Shown here: piece by piece, positions 1 through 5,174 of the stretch | Layout of the letters: the number at the start of each line of letters is the position of its first letter | Numbering within the stretch: the stretch's first letter is position 1 | Source of the DNA: Bdellovibrio sp. | Lineage (GTDB): Bacteria; Bdellovibrionota; Bdellovibrionia; Bdellovibrionales; Bdellovibrionaceae | Assembly: GCA_017745015.1 (NCBI GenBank) | Contig: JAGIAF010000243.1 | Span: 1-5,174, forward strand | DNA: 5,174 nucleotides | Direction: 5' to 3' | Notes under the pieces: model-generated | The model's input: the letters and a program-made list of their open reading frames with translations, nothing else | Told to the model about the DNA's origin: nothing | Database searches by the model: none | Translations under genes and position numbers: made by a program

Positions 1-369
1 AAGTTAGACCCCGTGACTTTTGGCTCTCACGCAGATATCGCTCCGACTTTGTTCAACTTAGCTTTATCTGAAAAGACTTACTACGGTTTGGGCCGCAATT
101 TGTTTGATGCCAAAGGTGACTATGCGGTCAATGCTTCCAATTTAATTGTCGACCGCACCGGCGGCGTCTTGGTAGGAGCCACTCGCGAGAAAGATCATAA
201 CTTGGATTGGGAAGGCGATTACGCCCGCTTGGTTCCAGGACCGGATAACGAGCACAAAAAAGATCTATCCACGAAGTATAAATCCTTGATGGGCGTCTTG
301 GATTATTATTTCATGAAAGAGAAACAAGAGAAGAAGGGACAAAGCAGCCATGCGAATCCTAGTCGTTGA
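1..369 (+). CDS. LTA-synthase-family sulfatase-fold protein, C-terminal fragment (5' end outside window)
   Basis: This is the 3' end of a gene that begins before the window; 122 codons plus a TGA stop are visible, open from base 1. The motif GSHADIAPTLFNLAL (about residues 8-22 of the fragment), followed by YYGLGRNLF, matches the conserved end of alkaline-phosphatase/sulfatase-superfamily enzymes of the LtaS type, where the His lies near the metal site and the 'DIxPTL' helix follows. In that family the enzyme is a membrane protein with an extracytoplasmic catalytic domain that transfers or hydrolyses phosphoglycerol or similar headgroups. The last 40 or so residues are charged and Lys/Glu-rich, probably a surface tail. 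The catalytic Thr and most metal ligands would lie upstream and cannot be checked. A GTG at 13 could be mistaken for a start but is internal. The gene overlaps the response regulator by 20 bp, so co-translation is likely. The superfamily is fairly sure; substrate and exact subfamily are inference. Confidence 0.8.
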   Translation, partial: KLDPVTFGSHADIAPTLFNLALSEKTYYGLGRNLFDAKGDYAVNASNLIVDRTGGVLVGATREKDHNLDWEGDYARLVPGPDNEHKKDLSTKYKSLMGVLDYYFMKEKQEKKGQSSHANPSR

Positions 370-1033
370 AGACCAAGCAAAGATGGCCAATTTCCTTAAA
401 AAAGGCCTGAACGAAGTCGGCTATGCCGTAGACGTTGCTGAAAGCGGTACCGCTGCGGAAAGCTACATGGCTCAAGGCGATTATGATCTTGTGATTCTGG
501 ATGTGATGTTGCCGGATCAAAACGGCATTGATACGGCTCGACACATTCGTCGCGATGGCTATGACGGTCCGATCTTGATGGTGACCGCTCTTTCAACGAC
601 GAAGGACAAAGTCCATGGCCTTGACGCTGGTGCTGACGACTATTTGACGAAGCCTTATTCTTTTGACGAACTTCACGCCCGCGTGCGTGCTCTTTTGCGC
701 CGCAAATCTCCAGCAAATGGCGCCGTCACCAATGTTTTAAAATACGCGGACCTCGAGTTGGATTTGCTTCAACGCAAAGTCCGCAGAGGTGGACAGGAAA
801 TTTCGTTGACCACAAAAGAGTTCGCGCTGCTCGAGTATTTCATGCGCAATCCTGAGCGTCCGTTGGGTCGCGTTTCTATTGCTGAACATGTTTGGGACAT
901 TCACTTCGATTCTGAAAGCAACGTGATTGACGTTTACATCAATCTTTTGCGTAAGAAAATCGATGCTCCGTTTTCAAAGAGACTTATTCACACAGTCGTA
1001 GGGACGGGCTATGTTCTCAAAGACTCTCCGTAA
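350..1033 (+). CDS. OmpR/PhoB-family DNA-binding response regulator (CusR/CopR-like)
   Basis: This 227-aa protein has the usual length and two domains of the family. The receiver domain covers about residues 1-115, with acidic pocket E7/D8, phospho-acceptor D51 in LVILDVMLP, switch residues T79 and Y98, and K101 in the TKP motif. The winged-helix domain covers about 128-224, with SLTTKEFALLEYF, a recognition-helix region NVIDVYINLLRKKID and the closing wing VVGTGYVL. The stretch WDIHFDSESNVIDVYI is close to that of CusR/CopR/IrlR-type regulators, which suits the paired kinase. It should be a cytoplasmic transcription factor phosphorylated by the kinase encoded next. The ATG at 350 is preceded by AAGGGA ten bases upstream. 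It lies inside the sulfatase gene, and the kinase starts inside this gene, so all three are probably coupled. Family resemblance to copper regulators does not prove a metal signal; no metal-efflux gene is in the window. The nearest candidate target is the small exported-protein gene downstream. Confidence 0.95.
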   Translation: MRILVVEDQAKMANFLKKGLNEVGYAVDVAESGTAAESYMAQGDYDLVILDVMLPDQNGIDTARHIRRDGYDGPILMVTALSTTKDKVHGLDAGADDYLTKPYSFDELHARVRALLRRKSPANGAVTNVLKYADLELDLLQRKVRRGGQEISLTTKEFALLEYFMRNPERPLGRVSIAEHVWDIHFDSESNVIDVYINLLRKKIDAPFSKRLIHTVVGTGYVLKDSP

Positions 1034-2468
1034 ACTCTTTTCGAAGATCAGCATTCGTCTGCGACTGTCGCTGATCTTCGTAGCGATTTTCGGGGTGACG
1101 ACCATCCTCTTTAATATGTTCATCTATAAAATGATGATCGACAATCTTCAGCAGGATTTCGACGATGCCCTTTTCAATTATTCTGTCGACGTTTCTGAAG
1201 GTGTCGAGATCGGCGTCAAAGGGGATTTAAGTTTCCCGCCTTTGCGACTGGATCACGGTAAGATCCTCCCCTTCCCTCTGGGAACCGCATTGATTCAAGT
1301 GCGCCACAGTTCAGGCGCCGTTCTTGCCCGCGTGGGAAATTTCGGTGAGTTCAATCCACCTTATAAAAAAGAATTCGATCGCATCTGGGCTGGTGAAGAA
1401 GCCACCTATCGCACGATCGAACACATTCACAACATTCCTTCGGCGGAAGCCGATTCGTACCGGCTGATTTCCTTCCCATTGGATAATGCGGCGAAACCGC
1501 AATTGCTTTTGCAGATTGCGGTCCCGATGACCTTGCTTGAAACGCAAGTTGCCAAGCGCTTAACCCTTTTGGAAATTGGTATTCCCGTAGTGTTGTTGAT
1601 TGCAACACTGGGTGGGGTTTTCCTGTCGGCTCGTGCCCTGGGTCCGGTCAATCACATGATTGATATTTCTCAGCAGATTAAAGTCAGTGATCTTTCGCAA
1701 CGAATTCCTGTGCCGGCGGCAAATGATGAGATCAAAAAACTTGCACTGACCTTAAATGAAATGCTCGACCGCATCCAGCAGGCCTTTATGAGTCAGGAAC
1801 GGTTTATCGCCGACGCCTCTCATCAACTCCTGACTCCCCTGACGATCATGCGCCAAGAAATTGAGACGCTGAAAAAACAAGATCAAAGGGACATCGATAT
1901 GTTTGTGAAAAGCTCTTTACAAGAAGTAGATAACTTGGCCAACATCGTTCAAGAAATGCTCTTGCTTGCTCGTGCCGATGCTGGTTTGGGCGCTTTGAAT
2001 TTGCAGGAAATCTCTTTAGAAGATTTGGTCTTTGAGGCGCTCACTCGCTGTGAAAAGCTGGCAAGCTCTAAAGGTATCAAGTTGAAATTTGATATTAACA
2101 ATGAATCTACCGACGATCACAAAATGGTTCGCGGCGATAAAGATCTGCTTGAGAATTTGGTGTTTAATATTATTGAAAATGCCATCAAATATTCACCTAA
2201 CAATGAGACTGTGACTATCACTCTTGTGTGGAAGAACGAAGTGAGCACTCTGATCGTCGATGATAACGGCCCGGGAATTCCTCCTGAACAGCTGCCATAT
2301 ATCTTTGAGAGATTCTCGCGCGGATCTGCAGTAGAAACTCGCGTCAAAGGCTTTGGTCTAGGGCTGGCAATTGCCTACAAAATTGCAAATCTTCACGATG
2401 GTTTTCTAAGTGCTGGAAATCACGAGGGAAGCGGCGCGAGATTTTCATTTGAAATTAAAAACATTTAA
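1011..2468 (+). CDS. Membrane sensor histidine kinase, partner of the upstream regulator (CusS-like)
   Basis: This 485-aa protein has classical class I architecture. TM1 is at about residues 18-40, a periplasmic sensor of some 140 residues at 42-183, TM2 at about 186-208, HAMP at 209-261, and the HisKA dimerisation helix starts at about 262 with FIADASHQLLTPLT, where H271 is the phosphorylated His. The HATPase_c domain covers about 372-483, with N-box FNIIENAIKY (N386, N390), G1 box VDDNGPGIP (D418), F box IFERFSRG and G2 box GFGLGLAIA. All ATP-binding boxes are present. The residue after H271 is Gln rather than the commoner Glu/Asp, and the +3 position is Leu instead of Arg/Lys; Gln at +1 occurs in other HisKA kinases, so activity is still expected. 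The sensor region has no obvious Cys, Met or His cluster, so its ligand is unknown. The ATG at 1011 has AGGGA six bases upstream and overlaps the regulator by 23 bp, which supports a cognate pair. No terminator hairpin follows the TAA. Confidence 0.95.
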   Translation: MFSKTLRKLFSKISIRLRLSLIFVAIFGVTTILFNMFIYKMMIDNLQQDFDDALFNYSVDVSEGVEIGVKGDLSFPPLRLDHGKILPFPLGTALIQVRHSSGAVLARVGNFGEFNPPYKKEFDRIWAGEEATYRTIEHIHNIPSAEADSYRLISFPLDNAAKPQLLLQIAVPMTLLETQVAKRLTLLEIGIPVVLLIATLGGVFLSARALGPVNHMIDISQQIKVSDLSQRIPVPAANDEIKKLALTLNEMLDRIQQAFMSQERFIADASHQLLTPLTIMRQEIETLKKQDQRDIDMFVKSSLQEVDNLANIVQEMLLLARADAGLGALNLQEISLEDLVFEALTRCEKLASSKGIKLKFDINNESTDDHKMVRGDKDLLENLVFNIIENAIKYSPNNETVTITLVWKNEVSTLIVDDNGPGIPPEQLPYIFERFSRGSAVETRVKGFGLGLAIAYKIANLHDGFLSAGNHEGSGARFSFEIKNI

Positions 2469-2493
2469 TCTGCTTTTAATCAGGCTTTTAACC
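2464..2493 (+). promoter_or_regulatory. Three phased direct repeats TTTAATC / TTTAATC / TTTAACC: candidate response-regulator operator
   Basis: TTTAATC occurs at 2464-2470 and 2475-2481, and TTTAACC at 2487-2493, giving offsets of 11 and 12 bp. The second and third copies share the longer GCTTTTAA (2472-2479 and 2484-2491). Direct repeats about one helical turn apart are the usual binding pattern of OmpR/PhoB-family dimers, and the array ends five bases before the proposed -35 box of the small exported-protein gene. That position suits an activator. The array overlaps the kinase stop codon. Binding by the adjacent regulator is inference; the T/A-rich sequence makes chance repeats possible. 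Confidence 0.35.
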
Positions 2494-2497
2494 TCCT

Positions 2498-2525
2498 TTG
2501 TTAGTCTTAACTTGTTTCCAATAAC
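2498..2525 (+). promoter_or_regulatory. Candidate sigma-70-type promoter for the small exported-protein gene
   Basis: TTGTTA at 2498-2503 (four of six matches to TTGACA) is followed after 16 bases by AATAAC at 2520-2525 (four of six to TATAAT). Transcription would begin near 2532, giving a leader of about 25 bases before the ATG at 2557. A short inverted repeat, TTTCC (2515-2519) and GGAAA (2526-2530), brackets the -10 element. The match is modest. The gene may also be reached by read-through from the kinase operon, because no terminator separates them. Confidence 0.35.
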
Positions 2526-2546
2526 GGAAAACAAAAAAGAACCCTT

Positions 2547-2551
2547 GGAGG
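2547..2551 (+). promoter_or_regulatory. Strong Shine-Dalgarno GGAGG
   Basis: GGAGG sits five bases before the ATG at 2557 and fixes that start against the longer in-frame reading that runs back into the kinase gene. It is the best ribosome-binding site in the window and fits a well-expressed small protein. Confidence 0.85.
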
Positions 2552-2556
2552 CTCTA

Positions 2557-2760
2557 ATGAAATTCGCATCTATCTTGATGTCTGTTGTATTCGCTGGTGT
2601 TATCGCTCAAGCTAACGAAACTGCTCCTGCGGCTCCAGCTGCTGCTGCTCCTGCTGCTGAAACTAAAACTGAAACAGTAGCTGCTCCAAAAGCAAAAGCT
2701 GCAAAAAAACACAAAAAAGCAGCTAAAACTGAAGAGAAAAAAGAAGAAGCTGCTCACTAG
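2557..2760 (+). CDS. Small Ala/Lys/Glu-rich exported protein (Asr-like in composition)
   Basis: This 67-aa protein begins with a clear Sec signal peptide: MK, a hydrophobic core ASILMSVVFAGVIA, and a predicted signal peptidase I site after AQA (residue 19). The mature part of about 48 residues is low complexity, first Ala/Pro/Thr-rich (APAAPAAAAPAAE) and then strongly basic with Glu (KAKAAKKHKKAAKTEEKK). No enzymatic motif or Cys is present. The composition recalls the periplasmic acid-shock protein Asr of enterobacteria, but homology cannot be claimed from such biased sequence. The expected location is the periplasm, and a buffering, chaperone-like or polyanion-binding role is conjecture. 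Codons are strongly biased: every Lys is AAA and most Ala are GCT, which together with the GGAGG site suggests high expression. The start at 2557 is chosen for that site and the signal peptide. It lies 88 bp after the kinase gene, behind phased repeats, and 30 bp before a terminator, so it may be a target of the adjacent two-component system. Confidence 0.85.
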   Translation: MKFASILMSVVFAGVIAQANETAPAAPAAAAPAAETKTETVAAPKAKAAKKHKKAAKTEEKKEEAAH

Positions 2761-2790
2761 TTTGAGTACTTCGAGCTTTGCTCTTAGTTA

Positions 2791-2821
2791 AAAAGGGAAC
2801 CTTCGGGTTCCCTTTTTTTTT
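2791..2821 (+). terminator. Rho-independent terminator with UUCG tetraloop, possibly bidirectional
   Basis: GGGAACC (2795-2801), loop TTCG (2802-2805) and GGTTCCC (2806-2812) form a perfect 7-bp stem closed by the very stable C(UUCG)G loop, followed by nine T residues (2813-2821). The A tract before it (2790-2794) can extend the stem and, read on the minus strand, gives five U residues after the same hairpin. It therefore ends the small gene and could also end the converging antiporter transcript, whose stop codon is 37 bases away. Confidence 0.93.
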
Positions 2822-2858
2822 GACTCAATCCCTTCGCGAAACGGGTACGGACACTCTT

Positions 2859-4148
2859 TTAGAGGAGCCACAAGCATGTGATGGCTACGCCTGTTGGGAT
2901 GAGGGCGGCCACTAATAGGTGGAGGGGTTTTATTCCTCCTGGGAATTTTTTTGATAGGACGCTGTAGCCGGCGGCATTGGGTGCGTTGGCGATGATTGTT
3001 AAGCCGCCGCCTGCTAGGGCTCCTGCTACGAGGGCGTATCTGCTGGCTTCGGTGAGTGTCTCAACTTGGCTGCCAAGATATGTAAGAGCCGCGTTGTCTG
3101 TGACTGCCGTGAGGGCCACCGCGCCTTTGAATAAAATAATGTCGGTCATGCTTCCGAGCAACGGGGCTAACCACCATTTTTGGAACGCACCGAATTGGAT
3201 GATACCGCCTAGGAACATGGAGACCAGTAAACTTTCTTTAAGTCTTAACGAGTCTTGATATCGCCCCGTCACGCTTGCGACACCAAGGAACAATAAGAAA
3301 ATGCCCAAGAAGGCGTTTTGATGATGACCCGTCAGTACAATTCCCGCGAGGAAAACTAAATGTGCAAGAGCCACTGTCCAGGGAAGATCTGGTTGGGCAC
3401 CATGGAGTCTGGTTTCAACCTCTCTCAAAGTGATGCAACTCTTTTGAAGTTCAACACGGAAGATAGCAATTAAAAGTCCCGCGTTGATAATCACTGCCAG
3501 AGCAGATTTCCACCCCAGATGCGTGATCACGTAACTGAAGTCCCAACCCCATTTAGACGCCACCATCAAAATGGGAGGAGCCGCGAATGGCGTGAGTGCT
3601 CCGCCGATGGAAACATTCACGAATAAGACTGCGATCAATCCGTAAATTAGTTTGCTAGATTCTTTTTGCAACAATGAATTCAACATGAACGCGGTCACCG
3701 TCATTGCCGCGGGCTCTGTGATGAAACTTCCGCTCAATGGTCCTAAGGTCAACACAACAAATAAATCCGTCAATATTGCCGGCGTGCGCGCAATTTTTTG
3801 GATACCTGAAGAAACAGCCAAGATAGATTTACGTGCGATCGTCAAGATCGGACGAGTTGAGCAAACCACCATAATTGCAAAGATGAAGAACGGCTCTGTG
3901 AAATTCAAAGAGTTTTGGTACGCAAGGGCTGCGCCCCATCCCTCAAGGGCGATATAGAGCGACATGAAAAGGGCCGCCCAAATAGCAAAGACCACTTCGA
4001 TTTCAGCCAAAAGATGAAGAAAATTGCTCTGAAAAGAGTCCTTTGGAAAATGGTGAGCCCATTGCATGATTTTGCCCACCATAAAAGTATGAATGACTGC
4101 CAATGCGAAAAAGATCGTGCCGAGAAGTTCAATCGTTGTGTACGTCAT
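2859..4148 (-). CDS. Putative Na+/H+ antiporter, PF07399-like polytopic inner-membrane protein
   Basis: This protein has 429 aa from the ATG at 4148, near the usual size for the family. It is very hydrophobic, with roughly ten membrane segments. Features I recognise as conserved in the PF07399 putative Na+/H+ antiporters are HLLAEIEVVFAIW (45-57), PFFIFAIMVVCSTRP (86-100), GPLSGSFITEPAAMT (136-150), NVSIGGALTPFAAPP (178-192), TDNAALTYLGSQ (350-361) and NAPNAAG (388-394). The two Pro/Gly-rich, polar motifs inside hydrophobic stretches (SFITEPAA and the TDNAALTYLG region) resemble re-entrant transport-site hairpins of ion-transporter-superfamily proteins. The family's transport activity is largely inferred, so substrate and direction are uncertain. 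An in-frame TTG at 4166 would add six residues; neither start has a good Shine-Dalgarno, and ATG is preferred. It lies 24 bp after the glycohydrolase gene on the same strand, so co-transcription is likely. The last 67 codons differ sharply from the rest in third-base use. Confidence 0.88.
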   Translation of the reverse strand: MTYTTIELLGTIFFALAVIHTFMVGKIMQWAHHFPKDSFQSNFLHLLAEIEVVFAIWAALFMSLYIALEGWGAALAYQNSLNFTEPFFIFAIMVVCSTRPILTIARKSILAVSSGIQKIARTPAILTDLFVVLTLGPLSGSFITEPAAMTVTAFMLNSLLQKESSKLIYGLIAVLFVNVSIGGALTPFAAPPILMVASKWGWDFSYVITHLGWKSALAVIINAGLLIAIFRVELQKSCITLREVETRLHGAQPDLPWTVALAHLVFLAGIVLTGHHQNAFLGIFLLFLGVASVTGRYQDSLRLKESLLVSMFLGGIIQFGAFQKWWLAPLLGSMTDIILFKGAVALTAVTDNAALTYLGSQVETLTEASRYALVAGALAGGGLTIIANAPNAAGYSVLSKKFPGGIKPLHLLVAALIPTGVAITCLWLL

Positions 4149-4172
4149 GAACTCAAGTGTACTCAAATCGCT

Positions 4173-5090
4173 TTAGTTCTGTCCAAAAAAAGCGGCCACT
4201 TGCTGCTGAATTTCATCACGGAACTCCAACTTTGCAAGCCAACGCACAGGAATCGCCTGTGTTCCATAGTAAGCGCCACACAAAACTCCCGCAACAGCAC
4301 CGCAAGAATCGGAATCATCGCCCCGATTGATCACCGCCGTCACAGCATTTTCAAAACTGTCGTACTTGATAAAAGCCCACAAAGCTGCACATAAAGTATC
4401 GACACAGAATCCCGACGTTGGAAGCTCTTCCCACTTCAAGTTCAAAAGATTTTTAAGTCGTTCGTAAATCAGCGGACTTTCTTGTCCTGCCATTCGCAGC
4501 GCAAGGGCAAAGGCCTGTTCTTTTGAAGCACGATTTAAAAGAGCTTTCACGACGGGAACTAAAACCATATCGCAGTCCACGCAGTACTGATGACCGTGAG
4601 TCATTTTTGCTTGCGTAGTGATGATCTCGCGCAAGCCATAAATTTTCTCTGTACCATAAGTTCCCACGGCCACATCATCCAACAGTGCTAAAGGTGCCAC
4701 ACGCATGAGCGAACCATTCCCCTGCCCGCGCGGATTGTTATTCACCCAGCCGCATTCTTTTAAAGGAACACCTGCAGCAAGATTGCGCAAACCACGAACC
4801 GTCGTCAGACCGATATCAGGCGGTTTGCTGGCAAACCATGCAAGCATTTCTTTTTTCAAAATATCAAAAGAGATGTGACGGAAATTTTGCAGCGATCGCA
4901 GCACACACAACATCAAATCTGTGTCGTCTGTGGCCTCCCCTGGTTTCCAACTGAATTGGCCGCCGCCGACGATTTCAGTCTGCGTATTCCAAGCAGGTTG
5001 TGGAGGGAGAAATTCGAAAGGGGCCCCCAGAGAATCTCCGGCATGCAGCCCCCATAACATTGCTAAAACTCGATCTTGATAGGAAATCAT
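4173..5090 (-). CDS. ADP-ribosylglycohydrolase family protein (DraG/ARH fold)
   Basis: This is a 305-aa all-alpha hydrolase of family PF03747. Motifs in order are GLHAGDSLGAPFEF near the N-terminus (D19), GEATDDTDLML with the T54-D55-D56 metal-binding triad, GNGSLMRVAPLAL (about 124-136), a TH motif (T164, H165) and GDDSDSCGAVAG near the C-terminus with D259, D261 and S262 completing the dinuclear Mg/Mn site. All expected ligands are present, so an active enzyme is likely. Members cleave ADP-ribose from arginine or other acceptors on proteins, or from small molecules; the acceptor here cannot be read from sequence. It should be cytosolic, with no signal peptide. The ATG at 5090 is chosen; an in-frame TTG at 5096 would add two residues. 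TTGAGG sits immediately before the ATG, too close for a standard Shine-Dalgarno, so initiation may depend on coupling to an upstream gene. No partner ADP-ribosyltransferase or toxin is visible nearby. The antiporter gene follows 24 bp downstream. Confidence 0.92.
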   Translation of the reverse strand: MISYQDRVLAMLWGLHAGDSLGAPFEFLPPQPAWNTQTEIVGGGQFSWKPGEATDDTDLMLCVLRSLQNFRHISFDILKKEMLAWFASKPPDIGLTTVRGLRNLAAGVPLKECGWVNNNPRGQGNGSLMRVAPLALLDDVAVGTYGTEKIYGLREIITTQAKMTHGHQYCVDCDMVLVPVVKALLNRASKEQAFALALRMAGQESPLIYERLKNLLNLKWEELPTSGFCVDTLCAALWAFIKYDSFENAVTAVINRGDDSDSCGAVAGVLCGAYYGTQAIPVRWLAKLEFRDEIQQQVAAFFGQN

Positions 5091-5099
5091 CCTCAAGAA

Positions 5100-5174
5100 T
5101 TAGCGGCAAAGATTTGCGTTGTCAGCCATAAAGGCTCTTTGTGCCTGCAAATCTGCAACAGAAAATTTGAATTT
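5100..5174 (-). CDS. Possible 3' end of an unidentified gene (window edge)
   Basis: On the minus strand one frame is open from the window edge for 24 codons and ends in TAA nine bases before the glycohydrolase ATG. It includes SVADLQAQRAFMADN, which reads like normal protein sequence, and the tight spacing would suit an operon and explain the poorly spaced ribosome site of the next gene. However, a second minus-strand frame and a plus-strand frame are also open over this short stretch, so the call is weak. I do not recognise the product. Confidence 0.35.
   Translation of the reverse strand, partial: KFKFSVADLQAQRAFMADNANLCR

Noticed and set aside
396..716. 106-codon minus-strand frame within the response regulator
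   Set aside because: It overlaps a complete two-domain regulator and shows no protein-like motif of its own.
2515..2530. TTTCC/GGAAA inverted repeat as a terminator for the kinase operon
   Set aside because: The stem is only 5 bp and is followed by an A-rich run rather than U residues.
2492..2551. CCTCC at 2492-2496 pairing with the GGAGG Shine-Dalgarno as a translational switch
   Set aside because: Only five base pairs across a 50-base loop, with no flanking extension; too weak to claim a riboregulator.
2410..2556. Longer reading of the small gene starting inside the kinase gene
   Set aside because: The added 49 residues overlap the kinase end and would bury the signal peptide; GGAGG clearly points to the ATG at 2557.
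2554..2757. Minus-strand frame rich in Phe and Ser opposite the small exported-protein gene
   Set aside because: It is the complement of the Lys/Glu/Ala repeats. The plus strand has the ribosome site, signal peptide and terminator.
2829..2844. CCC..TTCGCGAA..GGG palindromic segment between the terminator and the antiporter stop
   Set aside because: Very short outer stem and no U tract in either direction; not a convincing second terminator.
3915..4394. 159-codon plus-strand open frame crossing the antiporter/glycohydrolase junction
   Set aside because: It lies antisense to two well-supported genes, has no recognisable domain or membrane pattern, and its composition is what an antisense frame of those genes would give.
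1..5174. Search for a transposon, phage, CRISPR, toxin-antitoxin or other defence system
   Set aside because: No integrase, transposase, terminal repeats, spacer arrays or paired toxin genes are visible; the glycohydrolase alone, without a transferase toxin, is not evidence of an immunity pair.

Overview
The window looks like chromosomal DNA from a Gram-negative bacterium. Base composition is roughly balanced. The mix of an LtaS-type sulfatase, a CusR/CusS-type two-component system, a PF07399-type putative Na+/H+ antiporter and a small Ala/Lys-rich exported protein would fit a Bdellovibrio-like member of Bdellovibrionota. That placement is inference from gene content and was not tested by a search. 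There are no rRNA or tRNA genes, insertion sequences, CRISPR arrays or phage genes.

Plus strand, 1-2821. The window opens in the last 122 codons of an alkaline-phosphatase/sulfatase-superfamily protein, most like the C-terminal part of LTA-synthase-family enzymes. Its 3' end overlaps an OmpR/PhoB-family response regulator by 20 bp, and the regulator overlaps a membrane histidine kinase by 23 bp. The three genes are therefore very probably one translationally coupled unit, with the same layout as pmrCAB (lipid A phosphoethanolamine transferase, regulator, kinase). A 67-aa Ala/Lys-rich protein with a clean signal peptide follows 88 bp later. It has a strong Shine-Dalgarno, a plausible promoter, and three helically phased TTTAAYC repeats just upstream that could bind the neighbouring regulator. 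A textbook terminator with a UUCG loop closes this side.

Minus strand, 5174-2859. From right to left there is a possible 3' end of an unidentified gene at the window edge, then an ADP-ribosylglycohydrolase (DraG/ARH fold, metal ligands intact), then a polytopic putative Na+/H+ antiporter 24 bp downstream. These look like one operon converging on the plus-strand genes, and the terminator between them could serve both directions.

Functional reading. The left half is a plausible envelope-sensing module: the kinase senses in the periplasm, the regulator may control the small exported protein, and the sulfatase-fold enzyme probably modifies an envelope polymer or lipid headgroup. The right half pairs removal of ADP-ribose with cation transport, and no ADP-ribosyltransferase is present in the window. 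The most interesting points are the phased repeats ahead of the small gene, the pmrCAB-like arrangement with a different enzyme, and an abrupt change of codon usage in the last 67 codons of the antiporter. I see no clearly new multi-gene system.
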